This document shows positions 1-8,081 of a DNA stretch of 64,000 bases, one piece after another. Within the stretch, counting starts at the first letter, position 1. Each line of letters opens with the position of its first letter. The stretch is from MSPOR6 sp964652195 (GTDB taxonomy: Bacteria; Poribacteria; WGA-4E; WGA-3G): NCBI GenBank assembly GCA_964652195.1, contig CAZZBB010000057.1:1-64000 (forward strand), in the 5' to 3' direction. Under the pieces are notes generated by a model. The model had not been told where the DNA came from. It made no database searches and worked only from the letters and a program-made list of their open reading frames with translations. The position numbers and the translations under genes are program-made.

Positions 1-7
1 ACATTCC

Positions 8-20
8 GCACCGCTGGTGC
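8..20. repeat. REP-like hairpin, family E copy 1
   Basis: GCACC-GCT-GGTGC forms a perfect 5 bp stem with a 3 nt loop, preceded by ACATTCC. The same architecture, ACATTTC followed by a stem around GCT, occurs twice at 5582-5645 with different but still pairing stem bases. That covariation marks it as a repeat kept for its structure. Confidence 0.5.
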
Positions 21-303
21 TGCCGATTTAGTCAATAGCAATCTTTTTCGGCAAGTTTCAGGTTGTGGTTTAACTCATCAATTAATAAGTTCTTATCAAA
101 CAACAGTCTGGTGAATGCTATCTAACATTAAATCCTAAGCAGCAGAAGTGAGGGATGTGTCTCAACATTAAGAATGGACTTTCAAGTCTCTGTTTAATTC
201 TTAAAACTGTCCAAACTATAGTACTTTGTAGTATATGTATGTTAACCTAATTTATCACAATTCTGTATCACGGGGTATACCATTATGAAGATTAAGTTAT
301 TCA

Positions 304-381
304 TTCGGTAATATACGGGCAGGGACTTTTTATATTTAATTTGGCCGTCCCTACAATAATTTTATGTACTGAATTACCGAA
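304..381. repeat. Family D repeat inside 9 bp inverted ends
   Basis: TTCGGTAAT at 304-312 is inverted as ATTACCGAA at 373-381. The interior carries GGGCAGGGAC at about 318-326, then an AATTTGGCC core, then GTCCCTAC near 347-354. The core is also found at 2176-2270, and reduced relatives lie at 37568-37592 and 55383-55462. I read it as a short non-coding palindromic repeat. No protein is encoded. Confidence 0.5.
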
Positions 382-652
382 ATATTTATTTGATTCCTTG
401 ATTTCTTGATTTCATTTCCAGTCTCTGTCAAAAAGATGTATAAACTGGAGGTTTGTATTATAAAGTAGCTTTTGGTAATGTTAGATGTTTGATTTAGATA
501 TTTCTTCATTTTATTTTCAATTGTGTAGAAAAAAGTGTGAAATCAGCATTTAGTAGTGTTTACACTAAGAACAAGATGTTAACAATCTTCACAAGACTAT
601 ACCATTTCTGTTTGTTTACATACTTATATTGTCTTAATTTATTTTACGGGTA

Positions 653-1969
653 ATGATGAGTGAATCACAGACTATAAAGAGACAAATCTTTCGTCTTGCA
701 ATCCCTAATATAATTAGTAATTTCTCGGTTCCTCTTTTAGGTGCAGTGGATACAGCGTTAATGGGACGTTTAGAAACAGAACATTACTTAGGTGCAGTGG
801 GAATTGGTGGTATGCTATTTAGTTTTATTTATTGGGGGTTTGGTTTTCTACGAATGGCAACCACAGGATTGGTAGCACAATCCTACGGCGAAGAGGATTA
901 TTTAGAATGCGGTTTTCTGTTAATTCGCGGACTATCATTAAGTATTTTTATTGGTCTATTTCTATTGAGTATCCAGTGGTTAATCATTGATATTAGTTTT
1001 CATCTAATGACTACAGGTTCTGAAGTAGAACAATTAGGTCGTACCTATTTCGATATTCGGATCTATGCTGCACCAGCTGTACTTTGCTTACATGTATTCC
1101 ACGGAGTCTTTTTAGGACTTCAGAATGCACACTACCCAATGTTGTTGACAATTATTGTTAACGCTATAAACATAATTTTGAATATCCTTTTTGTCAAAGT
1201 TTATGGAATGAAGGTAGATGGCGTTGCTTTAGCTACAGTCATTGCTCAGTATATTGGAGTCATCTTTGCAACACTCCTATTCATAGGTAAATATCCTATC
1301 CTTCTGAGAACATGGGATGTTAAGAAGATTTTCGCTTTTCCTAAATTAAAGCGTTTTATGAGTATCAGTAACGATATATTCATCCGAACACTATGTCTTG
1401 TATTTAGTAATGCTTATTTCACGGCTAAATCTTCAGCTTTGAGTGATACATACTTGGCAATAAATACAGTATTGCTTCAATACATAAATTTAATGTCCTA
1501 TGCAATTGATGGTTTTGCTTTTGCAGCGGAGAGTATGATTGGTAAGTATAAAGGGGCAGGTGATGTCGAGCGAATAAAGTCTTCGATTAAACACATCTTC
1601 ATTTTTGGTTTTATCTTTAGTGGATTGTTTTCGTTGTTATTCCTCCTATATGGTCATAGGTTGTTATACCTATTCACTGATAAGCAGGATCTGATTTCGC
1701 TAACTAAACCTTATCTTATTTGGATTGTTGTTGCCCCGGTGATTAATATAACTGCATATATTTGGGATGGTATTTATCTTGGGGCGACAGCATCAAAATC
1801 ATTACGTAATTCAATGATTGTTGCAATGGCACTGTTTCTATGTAGTATATATATGCTGTCACCCTACGGAAATCATGGACTTTGGGCAGCGTTAACAATT
1901 CTTCTAATTGTAAGGGGTGTAATATTAACTGTGATTGCTCCTATATGTCTATTCAAGGAATTACGTTAA
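653..1969 (+). CDS. dinF: MATE family efflux transporter, DinF-like
   Basis: This is a 438-residue polytopic inner-membrane protein of the multidrug and toxin extrusion family, whose members export cationic compounds by Na+ or H+ antiport. About twelve hydrophobic segments form two MatE halves (roughly residues 10-170 and 235-420). The N-terminal half, with NFSVPLLGAVDTALMGRL and FLRMATTGLVAQSYGEED, resembles the DinF branch more than NorM. Length is normal for the family. Two ATGs are adjacent (653 and 656) and neither has a good Shine-Dalgarno, so the start is uncertain by one codon. It stands alone, with repeat-filled spacers on both sides. The substrate cannot be told from sequence. Confidence 0.88.
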   Translation: MMSESQTIKRQIFRLAIPNIISNFSVPLLGAVDTALMGRLETEHYLGAVGIGGMLFSFIYWGFGFLRMATTGLVAQSYGEEDYLECGFLLIRGLSLSIFIGLFLLSIQWLIIDISFHLMTTGSEVEQLGRTYFDIRIYAAPAVLCLHVFHGVFLGLQNAHYPMLLTIIVNAINIILNILFVKVYGMKVDGVALATVIAQYIGVIFATLLFIGKYPILLRTWDVKKIFAFPKLKRFMSISNDIFIRTLCLVFSNAYFTAKSSALSDTYLAINTVLLQYINLMSYAIDGFAFAAESMIGKYKGAGDVERIKSSIKHIFIFGFIFSGLFSLLFLLYGHRLLYLFTDKQDLISLTKPYLIWIVVAPVINITAYIWDGIYLGATASKSLRNSMIVAMALFLCSIYMLSPYGNHGLWAALTILLIVRGVILTVIAPICLFKELR

Positions 1970-1971
1970 CC

Positions 1972-2080
1972 TTCGGAATCCTTTCCCACAGATGAGAAGA
2001 GAATGTAAGATCGGGGATCGGAATCCCCTCCTACAGAAGAGATGTAAGAATCGGGATTGGAATCCCCTCAGACAGAAAAT
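1972..2080. repeat. Tandem family B palindromic repeats (three units)
   Basis: Three imperfect units of about 36-40 bp follow the stop codon. The clearest contains GGGGATCGGAATCCCC (about 2013-2028), a 6 bp stem with loop CGGA, followed by TCCTACAGAAGAG. The next unit has GGGATTGGAATCCC, a changed but still paired stem. Related units occur at 5783-5872, 37399-37440 and 40895-40975. An apparent open frame over 1935-2180 is only a translation of these repeats. Confidence 0.65.
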
Positions 2081-2175
2081 TTACATGGGAAATCCGAAAG
2101 GGTTATTATACGTCAATATAACATATCTCATAAATCAGATATTTGACGATACTTTGATCTTGCCATTTGCTATAT

Positions 2176-2270
2176 ATTGAAACAACGGACGGGGCTTTTT
2201 TGAACTTAATTTGGCCACCCCTACGTAGAGAAATTGTATTGGTACGAACAATTCGTATTTATGAGACACA
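2176..2270. repeat. Family D repeat, long copy
   Basis: ATTGAAACAACGGACG, an internal TTAATTTGGCC core, CCCCTACGTAGAGAAATTG and TTCGTATTTATGA follow one another here. The outer parts reappear, inverted, at 55383-55462 with only a different centre, showing two dispersed copies of one element about 53 kb apart. The core is shared with 304-381. Confidence 0.65.
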
Positions 2271-2441
2271 CTGTATACACACGATTACAAACAACTGGAT
2301 AAAAGCACGTCTATTGGTAGGGAGGTAAAGAATTATTTTTGAAGTGAAGGTATTTTCAAAAACTCGGTTTTTTTGTGGGATGTGATTGCATTCTGCAGGT
2401 GTCGTAATATCACTATTGAAATATATTTCACTAAAGGAAGA

Positions 2442-2468
2442 TTGACATTTACGTTGTGTTTCTATAAT
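2442..2468 (+). promoter_or_regulatory. Candidate sigma-70 promoter for the dockerin protein gene
   Basis: TTGACA (2442-2447) and TATAAT (2463-2468) are both perfect consensus hexamers. The 15 bp spacer is short of the usual 17. The predicted start of transcription near 2475 would give a 40 nt leader containing AAGGA ahead of the start codon at 2515. The spacing is the reason for moderate confidence. Confidence 0.45.
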
Positions 2469-2514
2469 GTAGGTTGTATATCTACAATTAATAATAAGTA
2501 TTCAAGGACAAATG

Positions 2515-5445
2515 ATGAAAATTACTCTTTTAACAGTATTCTCAATTATATTTTTCTGGGGTATTGTTTTTCATTGTAGTGCTTATGAGTTCCAATGGAA
2601 AATAGATGAAACACCAGAAGGACAAGAAAGTGCTACAATAGTTGAACCTGTCGAAGTAACGATACTTGATGAACAGGTAGAAATATCATCACACAGTGCG
2701 TCATTTTGGTTGATGATACGATATTCTGTTCATTTAGGAACCGAATGGAGCGGAGCTTATGCCTATAAATTGTTAAAAACATTTGAATCTATTCCGCAAG
2801 ATAGAAACTATCCGCAGGAAAGAAACAATCCGATTTCACTATGGAAGCTGAGTGACAGACACATCCAAGATGACATTGAGATTGAATTTCAAGGAGACAC
2901 AAAAGTCGTCACTATTTCCAAGGATGCATTTACGTATGCTCAACCTTTTATAACGGAAATAGAAGGGGTGCGCGGTAGGTATTTCTCCAAAAGGCTTCAT
3001 CATGCTGTGGTTCGTTTCGTAACGGATGGTGGTGAAGACAGGTACGCAATTAAACGGATATTAAGAGAGCGTTTTGATATTAGTATAGATGTTCCCGATC
3101 ATTTTCAACTAACACGTTATACAACAGGCGAACATGCGGAACGGTTTTCTGAATTTAAGAATGAAGAGTTGATGGCACTTGTTTCAATGCTTGAGGAGTT
3201 TCCCCAAGGCATGCTCAAGATACCAGGGTTGAATTACATTGTGCGTCGTTTAGATGGCACGCCACATCCACTTTATCCAGAAGCACCTGCTGTTGCGTGG
3301 CCAGCTGCGGGTTATATTGAATTTATGGAATCAGCGTTTCAGGATCAAGGCCTTGACTATATACACCGCTTAATTCTACATGAAAAGGCACATTTCCTAT
3401 GGGCACACCTTTTTGATGAACAACTCAAACAGGATTGGATTGAGCTTGGTGGATGGTATGAAAATCCTGATGATAAAGACGGTTGGTCAACAACCAAGCA
3501 AACCGAATTTGTATCTGCATATGCTCACGGTGTCAATCCGAATGAAGATATGGCGGAAAGTATCAGTTTTTACATTGTGAGACCTGACAAACTCCGTTCT
3601 CGTGCCCCAGCAAAATATGAGTTTATTCATAATCGGATTATGCATGGGACCCGTTATATCTCACAAATTCGCGAAGATTTAACCTTTGAAGTATACAATC
3701 TGTATCCTGATTATGTGTATCCTGGTCGAATTACACGAATCAAAATACGTGTTGAGGGTGAACCTGAAGAGGATAAATTGATAAGTGTAGAGATTGAGAT
3801 TCATGGTGAAAATGAATTAGATGCTGCAGCATCAGCATATATCAGAATTTTTAGTCATAAAGGCACTTATTTTGATATTCAGGCGTTGCCCCCTGTTGAT
3901 GCTGAAGGGATACACGTTGCTGCTGCCCATATTTTACGTGGGCAAAAAAAGTTATCACGCTATGCACCAAGTGGATATTGGACTCAAGACACAATAATTA
4001 CCTGGGATGCTCATTTTAATGATCGGAATGAAGGGCAAACTGATTTTGGATGGAAACTTTACGTTGACAACCCACTTGCCGATTGTGAACCACCAGAATA
4101 TGTCCCTGACTCAATGAGACTTTCATTATCTAAAGCGACAACATCTGAGGGGAAGCCTTATCAGATCGTTACTGCAAGTTGGGAAGTGATAGAAGCGTCG
4201 GGTATAAAACATGTATTTGCGCTCTTAAATGATACTGAAAGAGAAACATTTTCATTCAGGCAAACTGAGTATGGACATTATGATAGCGACTTAAATAGAG
4301 TGGTTGTAAAATTTCTATTCCCCGATTATATGCCAACCAGTATATATAGTCTGAACAGTATTGACATGTTAGATGTAGCATTGAATGCGACAAATGTTAC
4401 CTTTACAGAAGCTGAATCAGACGAGGCTCCCAAAACGATTGAGGTTATAACAAAAACTCCAGACCTTGAACCACCTGTATTAGATGTAAATCGGATAAAT
4501 ATTGATGCCGAACCTACGATACCAGAAGCTCCGAATGGTGAAACAATCGTGGATATATCATTTTGGATTAAGGATAATATCAGTGGTTATGATATTGGTT
4601 TTTTAATCTTAAGAGATCCGCAGGGAATTATGCATTCGTTCTATCATTATCCCAACGGGACTGGGGGACTGTATTTTCCAGGTAACCCTACAATAAATAA
4701 GGAATATCATAAGAGAATAGTTTTACCTGTCGGCAGCGCCCCTGGTACATGGGGACTTGCTGAGATGACTGTATTTGATAAAGCGGGGAATAAGTTAATT
4801 AATGACTTCACTGAAATTGTCCGGTTTAAGGTGGATGATGACACAGTCTATGCTAAATCGGATGTTAACGAAGACGGTGTGACCAATATCCTTGATCTCG
4901 TTATCATTGCAGCGTTTGATGTGTCGAACGACAGAGCAGATGTGAATGACGATGGTACTGTCAATATTTTGGATTTGGTTGTTGTTGCCAGTCAATTTGG
5001 TGAAGAAGGTTTAGCTGCACCGGGTGTTTATAATGCTACTGTTGACCAAATTCAAAGTTGGTTAACAGAAGCAATTAATGCGAATGATGGTAGTCATACC
5101 TTCCGTAGAGGTATTTATGTGCTTCAAAACCTCTTACTTACGATTCTTCCTACGACCACTGCTTTGTTGCCAAACTATCCAAACCCGTTTAACCCAGAAA
5201 CCTGGATACCGTATCACCTTGCAATACCTACAGATGTCACTTTGACGATTTATGGGGTGAATGGTGCGGTTGTTCGCACATTAGCATTAGGGTATCAAGA
5301 TGCTGGTATCTATCAGAGTCGAAGTCATGCTGCGTATTGGGATGGGAAAAATACTATTGGTGAAAATGTAGCAAGTGGCGTGTATTTCTATGTGCTTACT
5401 ACTGACGATTTCACTGCTACTCGGAGGATGTTGATACTGAAATAG
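2515..5445 (+). CDS. Secreted HExxH protein with dockerin pair and FlgD-like C-terminal domain
   Basis: The product is about 976 residues. An N-terminal signal peptide ends near the HCSA-YEF junction. Near residue 290 is HEKAH, an HExxH zinc-peptidase motif in a helix followed by several acidic residues, so a secreted metallopeptidase is plausible but not shown. The middle is beta-rich. Two dockerin-type calcium loops follow, DVNEDGVTNILDLV near residue 784 and DVNDDGTVNILDLV near 810, the first with a shortened linker. The C-terminal 90 residues start with PNYPNPFNPETWIPY near 887 and resemble a FlgD-Ig/type-A sorting domain, as in Poribacteria. The ATG at 2515 has AAGGA about 7 nt upstream; the ATG at 2512 is an alternative. 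A dockerin implies either binding to a cohesin partner or simple calcium-stabilised attachment. No cohesin lies in the window. Confidence 0.8.
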   Translation: MKITLLTVFSIIFFWGIVFHCSAYEFQWKIDETPEGQESATIVEPVEVTILDEQVEISSHSASFWLMIRYSVHLGTEWSGAYAYKLLKTFESIPQDRNYPQERNNPISLWKLSDRHIQDDIEIEFQGDTKVVTISKDAFTYAQPFITEIEGVRGRYFSKRLHHAVVRFVTDGGEDRYAIKRILRERFDISIDVPDHFQLTRYTTGEHAERFSEFKNEELMALVSMLEEFPQGMLKIPGLNYIVRRLDGTPHPLYPEAPAVAWPAAGYIEFMESAFQDQGLDYIHRLILHEKAHFLWAHLFDEQLKQDWIELGGWYENPDDKDGWSTTKQTEFVSAYAHGVNPNEDMAESISFYIVRPDKLRSRAPAKYEFIHNRIMHGTRYISQIREDLTFEVYNLYPDYVYPGRITRIKIRVEGEPEEDKLISVEIEIHGENELDAAASAYIRIFSHKGTYFDIQALPPVDAEGIHVAAAHILRGQKKLSRYAPSGYWTQDTIITWDAHFNDRNEGQTDFGWKLYVDNPLADCEPPEYVPDSMRLSLSKATTSEGKPYQIVTASWEVIEASGIKHVFALLNDTERETFSFRQTEYGHYDSDLNRVVVKFLFPDYMPTSIYSLNSIDMLDVALNATNVTFTEAESDEAPKTIEVITKTPDLEPPVLDVNRINIDAEPTIPEAPNGETIVDISFWIKDNISGYDIGFLILRDPQGIMHSFYHYPNGTGGLYFPGNPTINKEYHKRIVLPVGSAPGTWGLAEMTVFDKAGNKLINDFTEIVRFKVDDDTVYAKSDVNEDGVTNILDLVIIAAFDVSNDRADVNDDGTVNILDLVVVASQFGEEGLAAPGVYNATVDQIQSWLTEAINANDGSHTFRRGIYVLQNLLLTILPTTTALLPNYPNPFNPETWIPYHLAIPTDVTLTIYGVNGAVVRTLALGYQDAGIYQSRSHAAYWDGKNTIGENVASGVYFYVLTTDDFTATRRMLILK

Positions 5446-5581
5446 TATCATATGACCATAGGATAGTTGGAATGCTGTCGTTTATTGGCTTCGCAACGAT
5501 CATTGATATGTTGGGTTGAGAATGCTGATTATTCATTGCTGATTTACTATAGTTTGGACAGTTTTAATCGATACACATTTC

Positions 5582-5645
5582 GCCTCGCTGAGGCTTGACC
5601 TTGGTGAGGTATGGCATTTCTACACACATTTCGCCCCGCTGGAGC
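5582..5645. repeat. Pair of REP-like hairpins, family E
   Basis: Two hairpins, each preceded by CACATTTC, sit about 50 bp apart: GCCTC-GCT-GAGGC at 5582-5594 and GCCCC-GCT-GGAGC at 5633-5645. The second has one unpaired position. With the copy at 8-20 they keep the GCT loop while the stem changes on both sides. They abut the inverted-end element at 5667. Confidence 0.55.
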
Positions 5646-5666
5646 TATTAATTGTCTTACATCTAA

Positions 5667-5778
5667 TACCATTTCTATAAATGATTCTCCCATGATTAGG
5701 TGATATTTATGTCTTGAAATACTGCACAAACTGGAAGTTTTTGCTACATTAGAGAGACCTTAATTATCAGAAATGGTA
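5667..5778. mobile_element. MITE-like element, family A copy 1
   Basis: TACCATTTCT (5667-5676) is repeated inverted as AGAAATGGTA (5769-5778), bounding a 112 bp non-coding element. The flanking triplets are identical, TAA at 5664-5666 and TAA at 5779-5781, as expected for a 3 bp target duplication. The interior (TGAAATACTGCACAAACTGG onwards, about 5714-5750) matches the interior of the element at 7927-8052. No transposase is encoded, so movement would need one supplied in trans. Confidence 0.65.
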
Positions 5779-5782
5779 TAAG

Positions 5783-5872
5783 ATTGGAGAACGGAATCCC
5801 CTCCCACAGAAGAGCAAGAGAATAAGGAAGTATGGAAGGGGCGGGAATCGGATTTCCTCTTACAGAAGAGTT
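5783..5872. repeat. Family B palindromic repeats (two units)
   Basis: Two units carry CGGAATCCCCTCCCACAGAAG and a more diverged GGGAATCGGATTTCC followed by TCTTACAGAAGAG. They continue directly from the right end of the MITE-like element, so the spacer 5446-6070 is a patchwork of different repeat families with no gene. Confidence 0.55.
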
Positions 5873-5895
5873 TAAGTCTTAAATTGACACCTATG

Positions 5896-5978
5896 AGTTT
5901 CGTTCCTCAACCCAACCTACAGGGAGTTTATATAGAAATGCGATAAAATATAACAGAAAATACGAAAACTAAGTAACC
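5896..5978. repeat. Family C repeat, copy 1
   Basis: GTTTCGTTCCTCAACCCAAC, then CTACAGG, then GTTTATATAGAAATG and a run ending in AAAACTAA...TAACC make an approximately 80 bp unit. Nearly the same unit occurs at 41210-41293, 35 kb away, with scattered substitutions. The first 30 bases are also embedded in the element at 14129-14262. Confidence 0.6.
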
Positions 5979-6070
5979 CATGAAAAAACAGTTGACGAAG
6001 TCAGTGAAATAAGAATATACTTTAAGTGAAGACACATTCTGTAGCTACAGTACTATAGATCACTTACCAA

Positions 6071-7840
6071 ATGAAACTTCACTTTGCCCTTCTTCTATTA
6101 ATTTTTTGCCTATCTCACTTTGTTATCGCTCAAGAAGAATTTACAATTCCGAGGAAACATCGTGTGATTCAAGAATCTACTACAGCTTCTGGTAAGGTTC
6201 AAATCGGAACAAAACTTGATGATATCTCATTCAAATCCCTAACAGAAGAAACTTACCATTTGAATGATTTACTCAATCAAGGTCCAGTTGTCTTTGTATT
6301 TCTCTCAACAGAATGTCCTGTAGCACAACGATATGCAATGCGTTTAAAACGTTTGTATTCTAAATACTTAGATAGACAGGTTTTAGTCTTTGGGGTGTAT
6401 TCAAATGAAAATGATTCCATTGATGATGTTAAGAATTATCTCATTAAAGCGGAGTATCCATTCCCGATAATAAAAGATTCAGATGGACGTTTAGCAAGAC
6501 ACCTTAATGCTACTATGACTCCTCAAGCACATTTAATTGATAGATCAGGTGTGCTTAGGTATCGTGGTGCGATTGATGATAATAGATATGTCACTCGTGT
6601 GAAACATGAGTACTTGATAGATGCCCTCACTGCAGTAATCTCTGGGAAAAGAGTGTCTATTGAAGAAACACCTGCCTTTGGTTGTACAATTCATTTAGCT
6701 GAAGTAAAGATCCAAAATCCAATTACCTATACAGAACATATTGCTCCACTTCTCAAAAAAAACTGTCAAAGCTGTCATCACAAATTCGGTATTGCCCCAT
6801 TCAGACTTGATGAATTTATGGATGTTCAGTTACATGCATCAGATATTCTTAGAAGTATAAGTCTTGGTTTCATGCCTCCCACAAGATTGGAACAGGGTTA
6901 TGGAGAATTTACTAATTCACATCAACTTACCGATAGTGAAGTAGATTTGATTTCATCGTGGGTCAAAATGGGTACACCAAAAGGCGAATTATCTGACTCT
7001 CCACATAATGACCCAGTAGAACAATGGTCCCTCGGGAAACCTGATTTGCTCAATGAAATTCCAATTGTGTTTAATGAACTAACCGAAGGAAAACATGCTT
7101 CACTTGTAGTTCGCGTCAAGACTAACTTTAAGAAAAATCAGTATATACGTGGAATAGATTTCAAAACTACCAATTCCAAAATTGTGCGTCGTATAATTGT
7201 TGGACTTGATTCACATAATAGAACCGATAAGTCTTTCTCATATATAAACCGAACTGATAGTAAAGAAGTTAATAGTTCTGATTTGGATGTAAGAATTGGA
7301 ACGTGGTCGCAAGGAATCTTTCCTAACGTATTGCCAGATGGTGTGGGTTTTTTATTAACCAAAGGGACGGACATTATCTTGAATGTGTTATACCGAGGTA
7401 CAGGAAAAAAAGAACATGTTTCATTTAAGTTAGGTTTATATATATCCAAGAAGCAAGAGGCAGCTAATCTCCATACAGCGTTATTAAAATTGAATACTCA
7501 AGAACAATTAAAACTAAATGCACAAAAAATGAAGCATTCTTATGAGTTCAGAAATGATGTTTTTGTGTTTTCTGTTCTCTTACCCATGTATGTTGAGGAA
7601 CCTGGAATTAAGATCGTTGGTATTACTCCCCAAAACGAACAGGTCAAGATGGCTTGGATTAAGAAATCAGATATCGACTGGTTAGATGAATGGTTAGATA
7701 TCTACTATTATCAAAAACCGGTATTCTTACCAAAGGGAACTCGGTTGGAATATGTAATTGAAGATTCATTCAGAAATAATCTTGATAGTTTGACAACAAA
7801 GTTCTATTATGTATTAGCTTCAGAATATGTAGAAAAGTAG
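6071..7840 (+). CDS. Secreted redoxin / c-type heme / copper-oxygenase-like fusion protein
   Basis: This 589-residue exported protein has a signal peptide (residues 1-20). Residues 40-200 form a thioredoxin-like AhpC/TSA or ResA-type domain. Its active-site segment is STECPVAQRY, so a single cysteine (C82) replaces a CxxC pair. After a linker comes CQSCHH, a c-type heme motif (C232, C235, H236), in a DUF1588/cytochrome-like segment with MPP near 260. The C-terminal 250 residues are beta-rich and resemble the copper type II monooxygenase-like tails seen behind redoxin domains in Planctomycetes. Such proteins are probably periplasmic redox factors, but their substrate is unknown. The gene stands alone after a repeat-rich spacer. 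Confidence 0.68.
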   Translation: MKLHFALLLLIFCLSHFVIAQEEFTIPRKHRVIQESTTASGKVQIGTKLDDISFKSLTEETYHLNDLLNQGPVVFVFLSTECPVAQRYAMRLKRLYSKYLDRQVLVFGVYSNENDSIDDVKNYLIKAEYPFPIIKDSDGRLARHLNATMTPQAHLIDRSGVLRYRGAIDDNRYVTRVKHEYLIDALTAVISGKRVSIEETPAFGCTIHLAEVKIQNPITYTEHIAPLLKKNCQSCHHKFGIAPFRLDEFMDVQLHASDILRSISLGFMPPTRLEQGYGEFTNSHQLTDSEVDLISSWVKMGTPKGELSDSPHNDPVEQWSLGKPDLLNEIPIVFNELTEGKHASLVVRVKTNFKKNQYIRGIDFKTTNSKIVRRIIVGLDSHNRTDKSFSYINRTDSKEVNSSDLDVRIGTWSQGIFPNVLPDGVGFLLTKGTDIILNVLYRGTGKKEHVSFKLGLYISKKQEAANLHTALLKLNTQEQLKLNAQKMKHSYEFRNDVFVFSVLLPMYVEEPGIKIVGITPQNEQVKMAWIKKSDIDWLDEWLDIYYYQKPVFLPKGTRLEYVIEDSFRNNLDSLTTKFYYVLASEYVEK

Positions 7841-7926
7841 TTCTGGTAGGATAAAAATGATGTATTAAATGGTCAACCAGATTGCTCAATCTCTCGTTTG
7901 ATATATAGAGATAACGTGTTATATTA

Positions 7927-8052
7927 TACCATTTCTAAAAATGTATATCCCATGAACATTTGTTATGCATGGCATGAAATACTGCACAAACTGACAGCTT
8001 GTGCTACATTAAAGAGATTCTATTAATGAGACTATAATTACCAGAAATGGTA
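7927..8052. mobile_element. MITE-like element, family A copy 2
   Basis: The ends TACCATTTCT (7927-7936) and AGAAATGGTA (8043-8052) are perfect inverted repeats, flanked by TTA at 7924-7926 and TTA at 8053-8055. The interior TGAAATACTGCACAAACTG and GCTACATTA..AGAGA match copy 1 at 5667. The right end lies only 30 bp upstream of the epimerase start at 8082, so the insertion forms most of that gene's upstream region. Confidence 0.7.
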
Positions 8053-8081
8053 TTATTCCTGAAAACAAGGAGACTACTTAA

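Larger units (their letters stand above)
1..652. other. Repeat-bearing spacer upstream of the MATE gene
   Basis: I found no convincing gene here. It carries a small REP-like hairpin at 8-20, a segment at 201-223 (AAAACTGTCCAAACTATAGT) that recurs inverted near 5546-5567, a 78 bp inverted-repeat element at 304-381, and a solitary TACCATTTCT end at 600-609 that matches the termini of the short transposon-like elements further downstream. Stops are frequent in all frames. Confidence 0.6.

Noticed and set aside
1935..2180. 81-codon frame following the MATE gene
   Set aside because: It is a translation of tandem palindromic repeats (repeated RNPLLQK-like phrases), with no ribosome binding site.
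2373..2579. 68-codon frame ahead of the dockerin gene
   Set aside because: It overlaps the start of the real gene in another frame, crosses the promoter and has no Shine-Dalgarno.
5547..5729. 60-codon frame on the minus strand
   Set aside because: It spans REP hairpins and the MITE-like element; coding content follows the repeats.
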